NCBI GenBank assembly: GCA_964619685.1 | Contig: CAZUET010000112.1 | Coordinates: 1-5,596 of the forward strand | Source: RUG14300 sp964619685 | GTDB lineage: Bacteria; Bacillota; Clostridia; Christensenellales; CAG-1252 | Reading direction: 5' to 3' | DNA length: 5,596 nucleotides | In this document: in pieces, positions 1 through 5,596 of the stretch | Numbering within the stretch: position 1 is the first letter of the stretch | Layout of the letters: every line of letters begins with the position of its first letter | The notes under the pieces: generated by a model | Seen by the model: the letters and a program-made list of their open reading frames with translations, nothing else | What the model was told of the DNA's origin: nothing | Database searches by the model: none | Program-made: the position numbers and the translations under genes

Positions 1-12
1 ATCAATATTAAT

Positions 13-46
13 AAAAAAAAATTAAGTTGTTCTACGATAAATAACA
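13..46 (-). terminator. Weak candidate intrinsic terminator
   Basis: On the minus strand a short imperfect stem, AGCTGTT with AACAACT (one C-A mismatch, 11-base loop), is followed within a few bases by a run of nine T's (plus-strand A's at 13-21). It lies about 290 bases past the dehydrogenase stop and is the only place downstream where a hairpin and a T-run come together. The stem is weak and GC-poor, so this is a tentative call for the end of the operon. Confidence 0.2.
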
Positions 47-56
47 GCTATGCGAA

Positions 57-104
57 TATCTTGTGCTAATGCATTGTTTTTATATAAATAGCATCCGCAA
101 GATA
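57..104. repeat. Bulged 12-bp inverted repeat
   Basis: TATCTTG (57-63) pairs with CAAGATA (98-104), and TGCTA (64-68) pairs with TAGCA (89-93). This gives 12 base pairs interrupted only by a four-base bulge (94-97, TCCG) around a 20-base AT-rich loop. The outer arms are opposite-facing copies of the TATCTTGCG motif that recurs elsewhere in 1-336. No T-run follows on the minus strand, so it is not an obvious terminator of the operon. Confidence 0.45.
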
Positions 105-193
105 GTATAACTATTAATTTCCGTCTAAGATACTGCAAAACGGTGCATTCTCGTCATTTTTTCATTTGTATAATCCTTCGTCCGCAAGATAAT

Positions 194-210
194 AAATTGT
201 TAAACAATTT
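194..210. repeat. AT-rich 7-bp palindrome
   Basis: AAATTGT (194-200) and ACAATTT (204-210) form a perfect stem with a three-base loop. It has only one G-C pair per arm, so the stem would be weak. It lies directly beside the 178-191 copy of the TATCTTGCG motif and may be part of the same decayed element. Confidence 0.4.
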
Positions 211-221
211 GATTTTCTCTA

Positions 222-252
222 CGCTCAAATTTCGACTTCGCTCAGTATGACA
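222..252. repeat. Sequence resembling a common bacterial intergenic repeat (TTCGACTTCGCTCAG-type)
   Basis: TTCGACTTCGCTCAGTATGA (231-250) strongly resembles the short TTCGACTnCGCTCAGnATGAC sequence that I recall recurring in intergenic regions of many unrelated bacteria. CGCTCA also appears 17 bases earlier (222-227), giving a local direct repeat. The match is from memory, not from a search. Confidence 0.45.
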
Positions 253-336
253 GGACAGAAGTTAATATGACGGCAGACAAGAATGTACGCTTATAATGAC
301 AAGTCGGGGAAATGGTATCTTGCGAACGATAATCGG

Positions 337-1371
337 TTAACACTCAACGGCTACCTTAATAACTCCGTCGAGGCGCTTTTCAAAGATCTCGTAGCCCTTG
401 TCAATATGATTTAGGGGAACGGTATGGGTAATAAGGGGTTCGGTGTCAATCTCGCCTTTTTCTATAAGGTCAAGAATGGACGGTATATCGCACCCGTCAA
501 CTCCGCCGATTTTAAAGGTAAGATTCTTACCGTACATATCGGGTAATGGCAACACTTGAGGTCTATCATACAGTGCAACTATAGTAACGATAGCGTTAGG
601 ACGAGCAGAACGCCAAGCAAGCTCAAATGTGGAATCACTTCCTGCAACCTCTACGACTCTATCCGCACCGCCGTGGTCACTATGCATTTTTACAAAATCT
701 TCGCAGTCGTTCGGCAAGGTGGTCAAAACATCGGGGTAATGCTCGTTAATAAATGCAATTCGTTTTTCATCCCTTTCGCATACGATTATTTGTTTTGGAT
801 GACGTTGCATAACGCACAACAGTGTACAAATACCGGTAGGACCGGCACCGATTATAAGCACAGTATCATCCTTACCGATATCCGATATTTTACTTGCCCA
901 GTAACCGGTAGAAAGCACATCTCCAACAAAAAGTGCCTGTCTATCACTGACAGTGTCGGGAATTTTATTAAGTCCACAATCAGCAAAAGGAACACGCACA
1001 TATTCGGCTTGACCGCCGTCTATTCGACATCCTAATGCCCAACCGCCGTTACCATCAGTACAGTTATTGACAAAACCGTTTTTACAGAAAAAACAATCAC
1101 CGCAAAATGTTTCCACATTGACGGTAACTCTGTCTCCTACCTTAACATTAGTAACATCTTGTCCTATCTCCTCTACTACACCCACCATTTCGTGTCCAAG
1201 TGTGATACCCTCAACGGCACGGGGTACACTTCCGTGCTTGATATGAAGATCGCTCGAGCAAATACTTGCAAGCGTTACCTTGACTATTGCATCTCTCGGT
1301 TCGCATATAATCGGCTTATCCTTTTCAACAAAGTCAAGCTTTCCATTAGAAACATAAGAATATGTCAGCAT
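337..1371 (-). CDS. Zinc-dependent medium-chain alcohol/polyol dehydrogenase
   Basis: 344 residues, complete, normal length for the medium-chain dehydrogenase/reductase family. It should interconvert a secondary alcohol or polyol and its ketone using NAD(P). The GroES-like catalytic domain carries the zinc site C38, H60-E61 (GHE motif) and D151, the same pattern as C37/H59/E60/D150 of Thermoanaerobacter secondary alcohol dehydrogenase. It also has C90, C93, C96 and C104, the four-cysteine structural zinc lobe. The Rossmann domain has IGAGPTG (174-180), and the second strand ends in acidic E199, which usually favours NAD over NADP. The stretch GGWALGCRIDGGQAEYVRVP (109-128) resembles the isopropanol/sorbitol dehydrogenase-like branch. 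No signal peptide, so cytoplasmic. It is the last gene before the non-coding region, 87 bases after its neighbour, with AAGGAG 12 bases before the start. Substrate not readable from sequence; the glycosidase context suggests a sugar, polyol or released aglycone. Function class firm, specificity open. Confidence 0.92.
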   Translation of the reverse strand: MLTYSYVSNGKLDFVEKDKPIICEPRDAIVKVTLASICSSDLHIKHGSVPRAVEGITLGHEMVGVVEEIGQDVTNVKVGDRVTVNVETFCGDCFFCKNGFVNNCTDGNGGWALGCRIDGGQAEYVRVPFADCGLNKIPDTVSDRQALFVGDVLSTGYWASKISDIGKDDTVLIIGAGPTGICTLLCVMQRHPKQIIVCERDEKRIAFINEHYPDVLTTLPNDCEDFVKMHSDHGGADRVVEVAGSDSTFELAWRSARPNAIVTIVALYDRPQVLPLPDMYGKNLTFKIGGVDGCDIPSILDLIEKGEIDTEPLITHTVPLNHIDKGYEIFEKRLDGVIKVAVEC

Positions 1372-1383
1372 TTTTTATAAACG

Positions 1384-1389
1384 CTCCTT
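1384..1389 (-). promoter_or_regulatory. Ribosome binding site of the dehydrogenase gene
   Basis: AAGGAG on the minus strand, a near-perfect anti-16S match, separated from the ATG at 1371 by 12 bases, longer than the usual 5 to 9. The spacer is A/T-rich (CGTTTATAAAAA). It lies 9 bases downstream of the inverted repeat at 1399-1435, so folding of that repeat could affect access to it. Confidence 0.7.
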
Positions 1390-1398
1390 AAATAATAT

Positions 1399-1435
1399 GA
1401 ACGCATAAGGAACATTTTGAGTAGCTTATGCGTTC
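1399..1435 (-). repeat. Perfect 11-bp inverted repeat in the spacer before the dehydrogenase gene
   Basis: The arms GAACGCATAAG (1399-1409) and CTTATGCGTTC (1425-1435) are exact reverse complements around a 15-base loop. In the minus-strand transcript the hairpin sits between the DUF4965/DUF1793 stop codon and the dehydrogenase ribosome binding site. It is followed by ATATTATTT rather than a clean run of T's, so a strong intrinsic terminator is unlikely. Possible roles are partial termination, 3'-end protection of the upstream message, or a protein-binding operator. The sequence alone cannot decide between them. Confidence 0.6.
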
Positions 1436-1458
1436 GTGAGTTTCAAATATTAATACTA

Positions 1459-3495
1459 TTATTGCTCTTTTTTATTCATCAATAAAATAAAGCATCCACC
1501 TTGAACGGTACGGTTTTTGAAGAATACTGTCTTACCGCTAACTGTTTCATACCAATCACCAAAAGGCACACGGTTCACCGATTTTTTGAGGAATACATCG
1601 AGTATTGCAACCAATGTTTTTTGCTTTTCAATATCGTCACTCAAAGCTGCAGACCACATGAGCCAATCGCTCTTTGTATATTCAGCACGGTTATCAAGGG
1701 GTACTCCGTATTCGTTTGCCTTAGAAATATAATGATCGACCTCCCTTTCGAGAATCTCTTGGGGGAATAATCCCAAGCCAAGAATCTTATCCATAGCCAT
1801 ATTATATTTCAATGAGAATGTCGAGTCATCCGAATCCCATGTAAGAGGAATATGGTCATATTTAGCACCGAATTCGATTATCTTATTAGCAAAGTCCTTA
1901 GCTATCGTCATATACTTCTTACCTGCTCTCTTTTCGCCGATAACATCACAAAGACGAGAATAACAAGCAATACCGCAGGTTGCCTTAATAGCAAGATTGA
2001 TATTATTTTTGAGATGACCTGCAAAGTCGTCGGTACAAAGCTGATTTTCGGGATATAAGCCGTATTCGGTCAAATAGTTCACCCATTTATCAAGCAAGGT
2101 CTTTTCTGCCTTAAACATTGAAATGTCACGGTCTTTTAGATAGCAAGCATACATCATTATCAAAATATTCGCACTTTCCTCAACTGGCATTTGACAGTTA
2201 AAGTCGTACATATCGAGATTACCCGACATGAAGTAATTAGGCATATTAGTTCTCAATGATGTCTTATTGGAATCAAAGGATAGGTCAAAGTTATCGCTCT
2301 TATTTTTTAAACCATAGACCTGTCCCAAGCAAAGCGGATATGTTCCTACATCGTGGGGAGCAAAATCAAAGGGCCATACAGACATATTGGCAAATTTAAA
2401 TATAGGTCTCATCATACCTTTGACAAGCTCGGTATTCTCTAATAGATAGAGAGGCGTAGACGGATAGCTAACATCCACCGTACCGATACAGCCGTTAGAT
2501 TGGCATTCCTTAGATAAGAACAAGATATTACCCTCGGTATCGGTGATAAGCTTATGAGCACCTATACTTTGTCTTAATGATGCTACAAGTATATCGTAGT
2601 AGGATTTAGCACCCTTTCTGCCTAAATACTTGACAGATTCCTTAAGTTGCTTATCGTAATCGGCAAGATTCTTATCAATAAAACGAGAATTAGCCTTAAC
2701 ATATGCAAGTGCATCTAATATAGAGTTATTTTCGAGATAGTAACCCTTACGGTAATCACCGAAATAATCAATAGAAATCCTATCATCATATCCTAACATA
2801 ACTATACCGCTTTTTGCATTAGCTACACAGCCCATATATGCATCCTCGGAATTACATTCGAATATTCTATTACCTGAAGCAAGATATGCACTTATTGCCT
2901 TCTCATCGGTAAAATATGATGACTCACCGGATAAGTACCAATATCCCCAATCGGCACCAATCTCATCTGCTGAAACCGACAGTATCATTTGTCTACTCAA
3001 GCCGACAACTGCTGTTTCGATACCTCTAAATTTAATAACACCGCCCTTGACATGCTTATTTGTATTAGCAGGAACATCGTTGTATGCGATATTACGATTA
3101 ACGAAGAATGAAACCTCTGCGCTCTCAACTCCGCTTACACGGTAGTTGACATAGCAAACCGGCATAGATAACAACGATAGATCATCAAGGGGTAGGGGTG
3201 AAACAAAACTAAGTTTCAGTTTGGCTTCCCCTGCTTCAAATTCATAATCGGTGGTATACGCAGTTACATTTAGTGAAACCTGCTTAGCAGGCTTAACACC
3301 GGCTGAACGGAAAAATTCGCTATCTCCTAAGAAGCAATACGCTTCACCGTTCACACGGATAAATCCAAAAATCTTTTTTAATTCGCCATACCAATTAGCG
3401 ATTTTACCGCTGTTAAGCGATTCGTCCATACTCCAAATGGAATAATTGGGATCTTTAACAAAAAGCGGATATGCAGGCATTATTCTCTCAATCAT
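1459..3495 (-). CDS. Glutaminase-like DUF4965/DUF1793 family protein, probable cytoplasmic glycoside-processing enzyme
   Basis: 678 residues, complete. Related to fungal secreted GtaA 'glutaminases' and many bacterial DUF4965 proteins; biochemical role here unknown. Visible regions: an N-terminal piece of DUF4964 type (PLFVKDPNYSIWS, 10-22), a beta-rich DUF5127-like region (about 70-290), DUF4965 (about 295-470) with SNGCIGTVDVSYPSTPLYLL (333-352), KGMMRPI (359-365) and FAPHDVGTYP (378-387), then a helical DUF1793 region with MPVEESAN (436-443), TDDFAGHL (488-495), LTWDSDD (551-557), KSDWLMW (608-614) and RVPFGDWYE (642-650). The repeated acidic motifs sit in an alpha-helical part that resembles (alpha/alpha)6 glycosidases. 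The start at 3495 is chosen because AGAGG lies 6 bases upstream; Met6 is a weaker alternative. Neither start gives a signal peptide, unlike the secreted relatives. It begins 57 bases after the alpha-galactosidase stop, so co-transcription is likely. The family match is firm. The glutaminase activity implied by the family name is doubtful given the neighbours. Confidence 0.9.
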   Translation of the reverse strand: MIERIMPAYPLFVKDPNYSIWSMDESLNSGKIANWYGELKKIFGFIRVNGEAYCFLGDSEFFRSAGVKPAKQVSLNVTAYTTDYEFEAGEAKLKLSFVSPLPLDDLSLLSMPVCYVNYRVSGVESAEVSFFVNRNIAYNDVPANTNKHVKGGVIKFRGIETAVVGLSRQMILSVSADEIGADWGYWYLSGESSYFTDEKAISAYLASGNRIFECNSEDAYMGCVANAKSGIVMLGYDDRISIDYFGDYRKGYYLENNSILDALAYVKANSRFIDKNLADYDKQLKESVKYLGRKGAKSYYDILVASLRQSIGAHKLITDTEGNILFLSKECQSNGCIGTVDVSYPSTPLYLLENTELVKGMMRPIFKFANMSVWPFDFAPHDVGTYPLCLGQVYGLKNKSDNFDLSFDSNKTSLRTNMPNYFMSGNLDMYDFNCQMPVEESANILIMMYACYLKDRDISMFKAEKTLLDKWVNYLTEYGLYPENQLCTDDFAGHLKNNINLAIKATCGIACYSRLCDVIGEKRAGKKYMTIAKDFANKIIEFGAKYDHIPLTWDSDDSTFSLKYNMAMDKILGLGLFPQEILEREVDHYISKANEYGVPLDNRAEYTKSDWLMWSAALSDDIEKQKTLVAILDVFLKKSVNRVPFGDWYETVSGKTVFFKNRTVQGGCFILLMNKKEQ

Positions 3496-3501
3496 AGTTA
3501 A

Positions 3502-3506
3502 CCTCT
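3502..3506 (-). promoter_or_regulatory. Ribosome binding site of the DUF4965/DUF1793 gene
   Basis: AGAGG on the minus strand, 6 bases before the ATG whose first base is 3495. It fixes the start at that codon rather than at the in-frame ATG five codons later, which is preceded only by a weak GAGAG. Confidence 0.75.
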
Positions 3507-3552
3507 TATATTTTTATATTTTCCGCAATCTTTACTACGGATTTACTTCATT

Positions 3553-5596
3553 TTATTTTACTTCCACTAATATCCATGTCCAACTGCCACAGTCAGCAAG
3601 GCGAGGATAAAGTAGTCCGACATTCATCAAGGCACGACCGCTGGCTGTAATATCTAATTCCTCTATATGATATAGCTTATCCTCGTCAAGTCCTTGGAGC
3701 TTAATTATTCTATCGCTATCACAGGGATCGCCTCTAAATCTTTCGCCTACGACATATGCTTTGGATTTATCCTTAGCTACGAGCATTTCGGCAAAGTAAT
3801 TAGTGACGAACGGATCTGATATACGGTATAGGTCGCCCGTCAAAACTAAATCGTCTATCTTCTTATAATTAGCTACCTGCTCCTTGACCTGACACTTTTC
3901 GTCATCACTCAGCTTAGCAAGGTCAAGCTCATACCCGGTAGCACCCAATGAAGCAATAGCTCCACGAGTAGCAAACGGTGTAATTCTTTGAGTCTGATGA
4001 TTAGGACAAGCCGAAACATGGCAACTCATGGCTGACACAGGATAACAAATCGATGTACCCCATTGTATTTTGGTACGCTCTAAGCCGTCGGTATCGTCAC
4101 TCGTCCAAATTTGTGGGAAGTAGTATAGCGCACCGCCGTCAAAACGACCGCCACCGCCTGCACAACCCTCAAAGAATACGCGGGGAAAGGCTGATGTAAG
4201 TCTTTCGGCAAGATCATAGAAGCCCAAGGTATAACGGTGAACAAATTCACCTTGTCTATCCGCAGGAAGGGATGTGGTAAAGAACTCGGACATTTCTCTA
4301 TTCTTATCCCACTTAACATAAGATATGTCGTTTTCGGATAAGATCTTAGAAATTAAACCATATATATAGTTTACCACATCGGGCTTTGTAAAGTCAAGAA
4401 TGAGTTGATTTCTTCCGTAACACGGTTGCACGCCATCCTTCTTGATTGCCCAATCCGGATGCGCACGATATAGATCACTATCCTCGCTAATCATTTCGGG
4501 CTCAAACCAAAGTCCGAATTTCAGTCCGTTTTGTTTACAGCGTTCAATCACCGCCTTCAATCCACCCTTAAGCTTTTCTTCATTGACAAACCAATCACCT
4601 AAGCCTCTGCGATCATCGCATCTATTACCGAACCAGCCGTCATCAAGTACAAATGTGTCTATACCCGTACCCTTAGCCGCATCGATGATAGCAAAAAGCT
4701 TTTCATTGTCAAAATCAAAATAAGTGCCCTCCCAGTTATTGATAACTATGGGACGTTGGTTATAGGCATATTTAGGATTAACTATGCTCTTGCGGTAAAA
4801 ATCATGATAGCTTCTTGACATATCGCCCAAGCCGTTTTCGGAATATACACATGCAACCTGAGGTGTTACAAATTTATCTCCACTCTCTATACGCCATCCG
4901 AATGCAGTATCATTGATACCGCCCTGAATACGCAGACGGTTATTCATATTAACTTCGGCGGTAAATGCATGAGAACCGCTGTAAATCAAATTGAAGCCGT
5001 AACAAACGCCGTGAGTCTCCGTACAATCATTAATAAGGATACCTAAAAACGGATTCATATCGTGAGAAGAATAGCCTTTTGTCGTTTCAATACGAAGGGT
5101 TCCGTTAGAAATAGGCGTGATGCGAGGTGTACGCTCCTTAGCCCATTTACCTACAAGACGCAGTGCGGAATAATTACCCATATCGGGTAAATCTACACAG
5201 AACGAGAATGCCTTAGTAAGATTGATAGCCTCATCGCCTGCATTTCTTATTACCATATTTCTAACTAATGCTGCACTATCGTCATAAACAGAATAATTCA
5301 AGTCTATTTCAGTGGATGAAAAATCATCCCTAACCGTAATCGTCAAGGTCTGATCGGCATTTCTTATACAAGGCATTCCGTCTATTTTAATTGCACCATC
5401 AATTATGCGATGAGAAACATAACTAAAATGACTCATTCTTGCACCATCTATACGATTAATAATGACGGTAGGGGCACGATAGTCCATTCTTCCAAATGAT
5501 CCGCATTCGCTAAGTGCCTCATCGGGCCACGGTCTTACGCATTCACAATGTGTCTTTATAATAAATTCTGCATCTCTACCTTCTATTTTTTTACCG
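3553..5596 (-). CDS. GH36 alpha-galactosidase, N-terminus cut by window edge
   Basis: Hydrolyses terminal alpha-1,6-linked galactose from melibiose, raffinose-type oligosaccharides or galactomannan fragments with retention of configuration; probably cytoplasmic. The frame stays open from the Met at 5487 to the window edge. The 36 upstream codons encode family-like sequence running into MDYRAPT, the counterpart of the usual GDFRxPA, so the real start lies outside. Counting from that Met: N-terminal beta-sandwich to about 235, then a TIM barrel with W252, LDDGWFGNR (281-289), GLWFEPE (325-331), GRNQLILDF (358-366), KWDKNR (392-397, nucleophile D394), GGGGRFD (444-450) and SDDTDG (463-468, acid/base probably D464), then a C-terminal beta domain. 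From memory of Geobacillus AgaB, these sites all fit one constant offset of 84, implying a full length near 730 residues with about 48 missing. It is the first visible gene of the operon. Odd: Lys replaces the usual Met after the nucleophile. Family certain; substrate inferred. Confidence 0.95.
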   Translation of the reverse strand, partial: GKKIEGRDAEFIIKTHCECVRPWPDEALSECGSFGRMDYRAPTVIINRIDGARMSHFSYVSHRIIDGAIKIDGMPCIRNADQTLTITVRDDFSSTEIDLNYSVYDDSAALVRNMVIRNAGDEAINLTKAFSFCVDLPDMGNYSALRLVGKWAKERTPRITPISNGTLRIETTKGYSSHDMNPFLGILINDCTETHGVCYGFNLIYSGSHAFTAEVNMNNRLRIQGGINDTAFGWRIESGDKFVTPQVACVYSENGLGDMSRSYHDFYRKSIVNPKYAYNQRPIVINNWEGTYFDFDNEKLFAIIDAAKGTGIDTFVLDDGWFGNRCDDRRGLGDWFVNEEKLKGGLKAVIERCKQNGLKFGLWFEPEMISEDSDLYRAHPDWAIKKDGVQPCYGRNQLILDFTKPDVVNYIYGLISKILSENDISYVKWDKNREMSEFFTTSLPADRQGEFVHRYTLGFYDLAERLTSAFPRVFFEGCAGGGGRFDGGALYYFPQIWTSDDTDGLERTKIQWGTSICYPVSAMSCHVSACPNHQTQRITPFATRGAIASLGATGYELDLAKLSDDEKCQVKEQVANYKKIDDLVLTGDLYRISDPFVTNYFAEMLVAKDKSKAYVVGERFRGDPCDSDRIIKLQGLDEDKLYHIEELDITASGRALMNVGLLYPRLADCGSWTWILVEVK

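Larger units (their letters stand above)
94..329. repeat. Dispersed degenerate copies of a TATCTTGCG-RACGA motif
   Basis: Minus-strand copies lie at 94-104 (TATCTTGCGGA), 121-132 (TATCTTAGACGG, weaker) and 178-191 (TATCTTGCGGACGA). A plus-strand copy lies at 316-329 (TATCTTGCGAACGA), matching the 178-191 copy at 13 of 14 bases. A further partial plus-strand copy, TATCTTGTG, is at 57-65. Several copies facing both ways within 275 bases is more than expected by chance and suggests remnants of a short intergenic repeat family. Confidence 0.5.
1..336. other. Non-coding AT-rich region downstream of the operon
   Basis: No convincing coding frame, RNA gene or strong promoter is visible. The stretch holds several degenerate copies of a motif with core TATCTTGCG in both orientations, a bulged inverted repeat (57-104), an AT-rich palindrome (194-210), a common-looking intergenic repeat sequence (222-252) and a run of nine A's (13-21). 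The texture is that of decayed intergenic repeats accumulated after the end of an operon. Confidence 0.6.

Noticed and set aside
75..115. Possible promoter elements (TTGTTT, TATAAA, TATAAC) in the AT-rich region
   Set aside because: Spacing between any -35-like and -10-like pair is wrong (too short or about 25 bases), and no gene follows on either strand within the window. Such matches are expected in AT-rich DNA.
1..336. CRISPR-like or defence-related repeat array
   Set aside because: The repeats are short, divergent, irregularly spaced and in both orientations; there are no uniform spacers and no cas-like genes.
556..1035. 159-codon plus-strand open frame opposite the dehydrogenase
   Set aside because: It lies wholly inside the antisense of a well-conserved gene, has no plausible ribosome binding site and its protein resembles no family I know. 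The minus-strand frame has intact zinc and Rossmann motifs.
1419..1446. Possible internal promoter (TTGAAA, 17 bases, TACTCA on the minus strand) before the dehydrogenase
   Set aside because: The -35-like box and spacing are acceptable but TACTCA is a poor -10 and overlaps the inverted repeat loop; not enough to call a promoter.
4080..4319. Minus-strand open frame overlapping the alpha-galactosidase in another frame
   Set aside because: It overlaps the segment encoding KWDKNR, GGGGRFD and SDDTDG of the true gene; no independent start signal.
4442..4723. Plus-strand open frame opposite the alpha-galactosidase, serine-rich product
   Set aside because: It is antisense to the conserved TIM-barrel motifs and is low-complexity. 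It is a shadow of the real gene.

Overview
The window holds three genes, all read from the minus strand, plus about 340 bases of AT-rich non-coding DNA at the low-coordinate end. In order of transcription they are a GH36 alpha-galactosidase (cut by the window edge at its N-terminus), a cytoplasmic protein of the 'glutaminase-like' DUF4965/DUF1793 family, and a zinc-dependent medium-chain alcohol/polyol dehydrogenase. The gaps are 57 bases and 87 bases, there is no strong terminator between the genes, and both internal genes have a Shine-Dalgarno sequence. This reads as the distal end of a carbohydrate-use operon whose promoter and first genes lie beyond position 5596.

The moderate-to-low GC, the AT-rich spacers, the purine-rich ribosome binding sites, TAA stops for all three genes and the protein style suggest an anaerobic Firmicute of the Clostridia, probably from the gut. 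This is an inference: no marker gene is present.

Layout: 1-336 is non-coding, with several degenerate copies of a short motif (core TATCTTGCG) in both orientations, a 12-bp bulged inverted repeat, an AT-rich palindrome, a short sequence resembling a common intergenic repeat, and a run of nine A's. 337-1371 is the dehydrogenase. 1372-1458 is a spacer with a perfect 11-bp inverted repeat. 1459-3495 is the DUF4965/DUF1793 protein. 3496-3552 is a short spacer. 3553-5596 is the alpha-galactosidase.

Working model (inference): galactosides enter the cell, GH36 removes terminal alpha-galactose, the DUF4965/DUF1793 protein acts on another linkage or derivative of the same substrate, and the dehydrogenase oxidises or reduces a released sugar, polyol or aglycone. 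None of the proteins with a visible N-terminus has a signal peptide, which fits intracellular processing. The most interesting point is the middle gene: its family carries a glutaminase name, but its neighbours argue for a glycoside-processing role. I see no mobile element, phage gene, CRISPR array, RNA gene or defence system.
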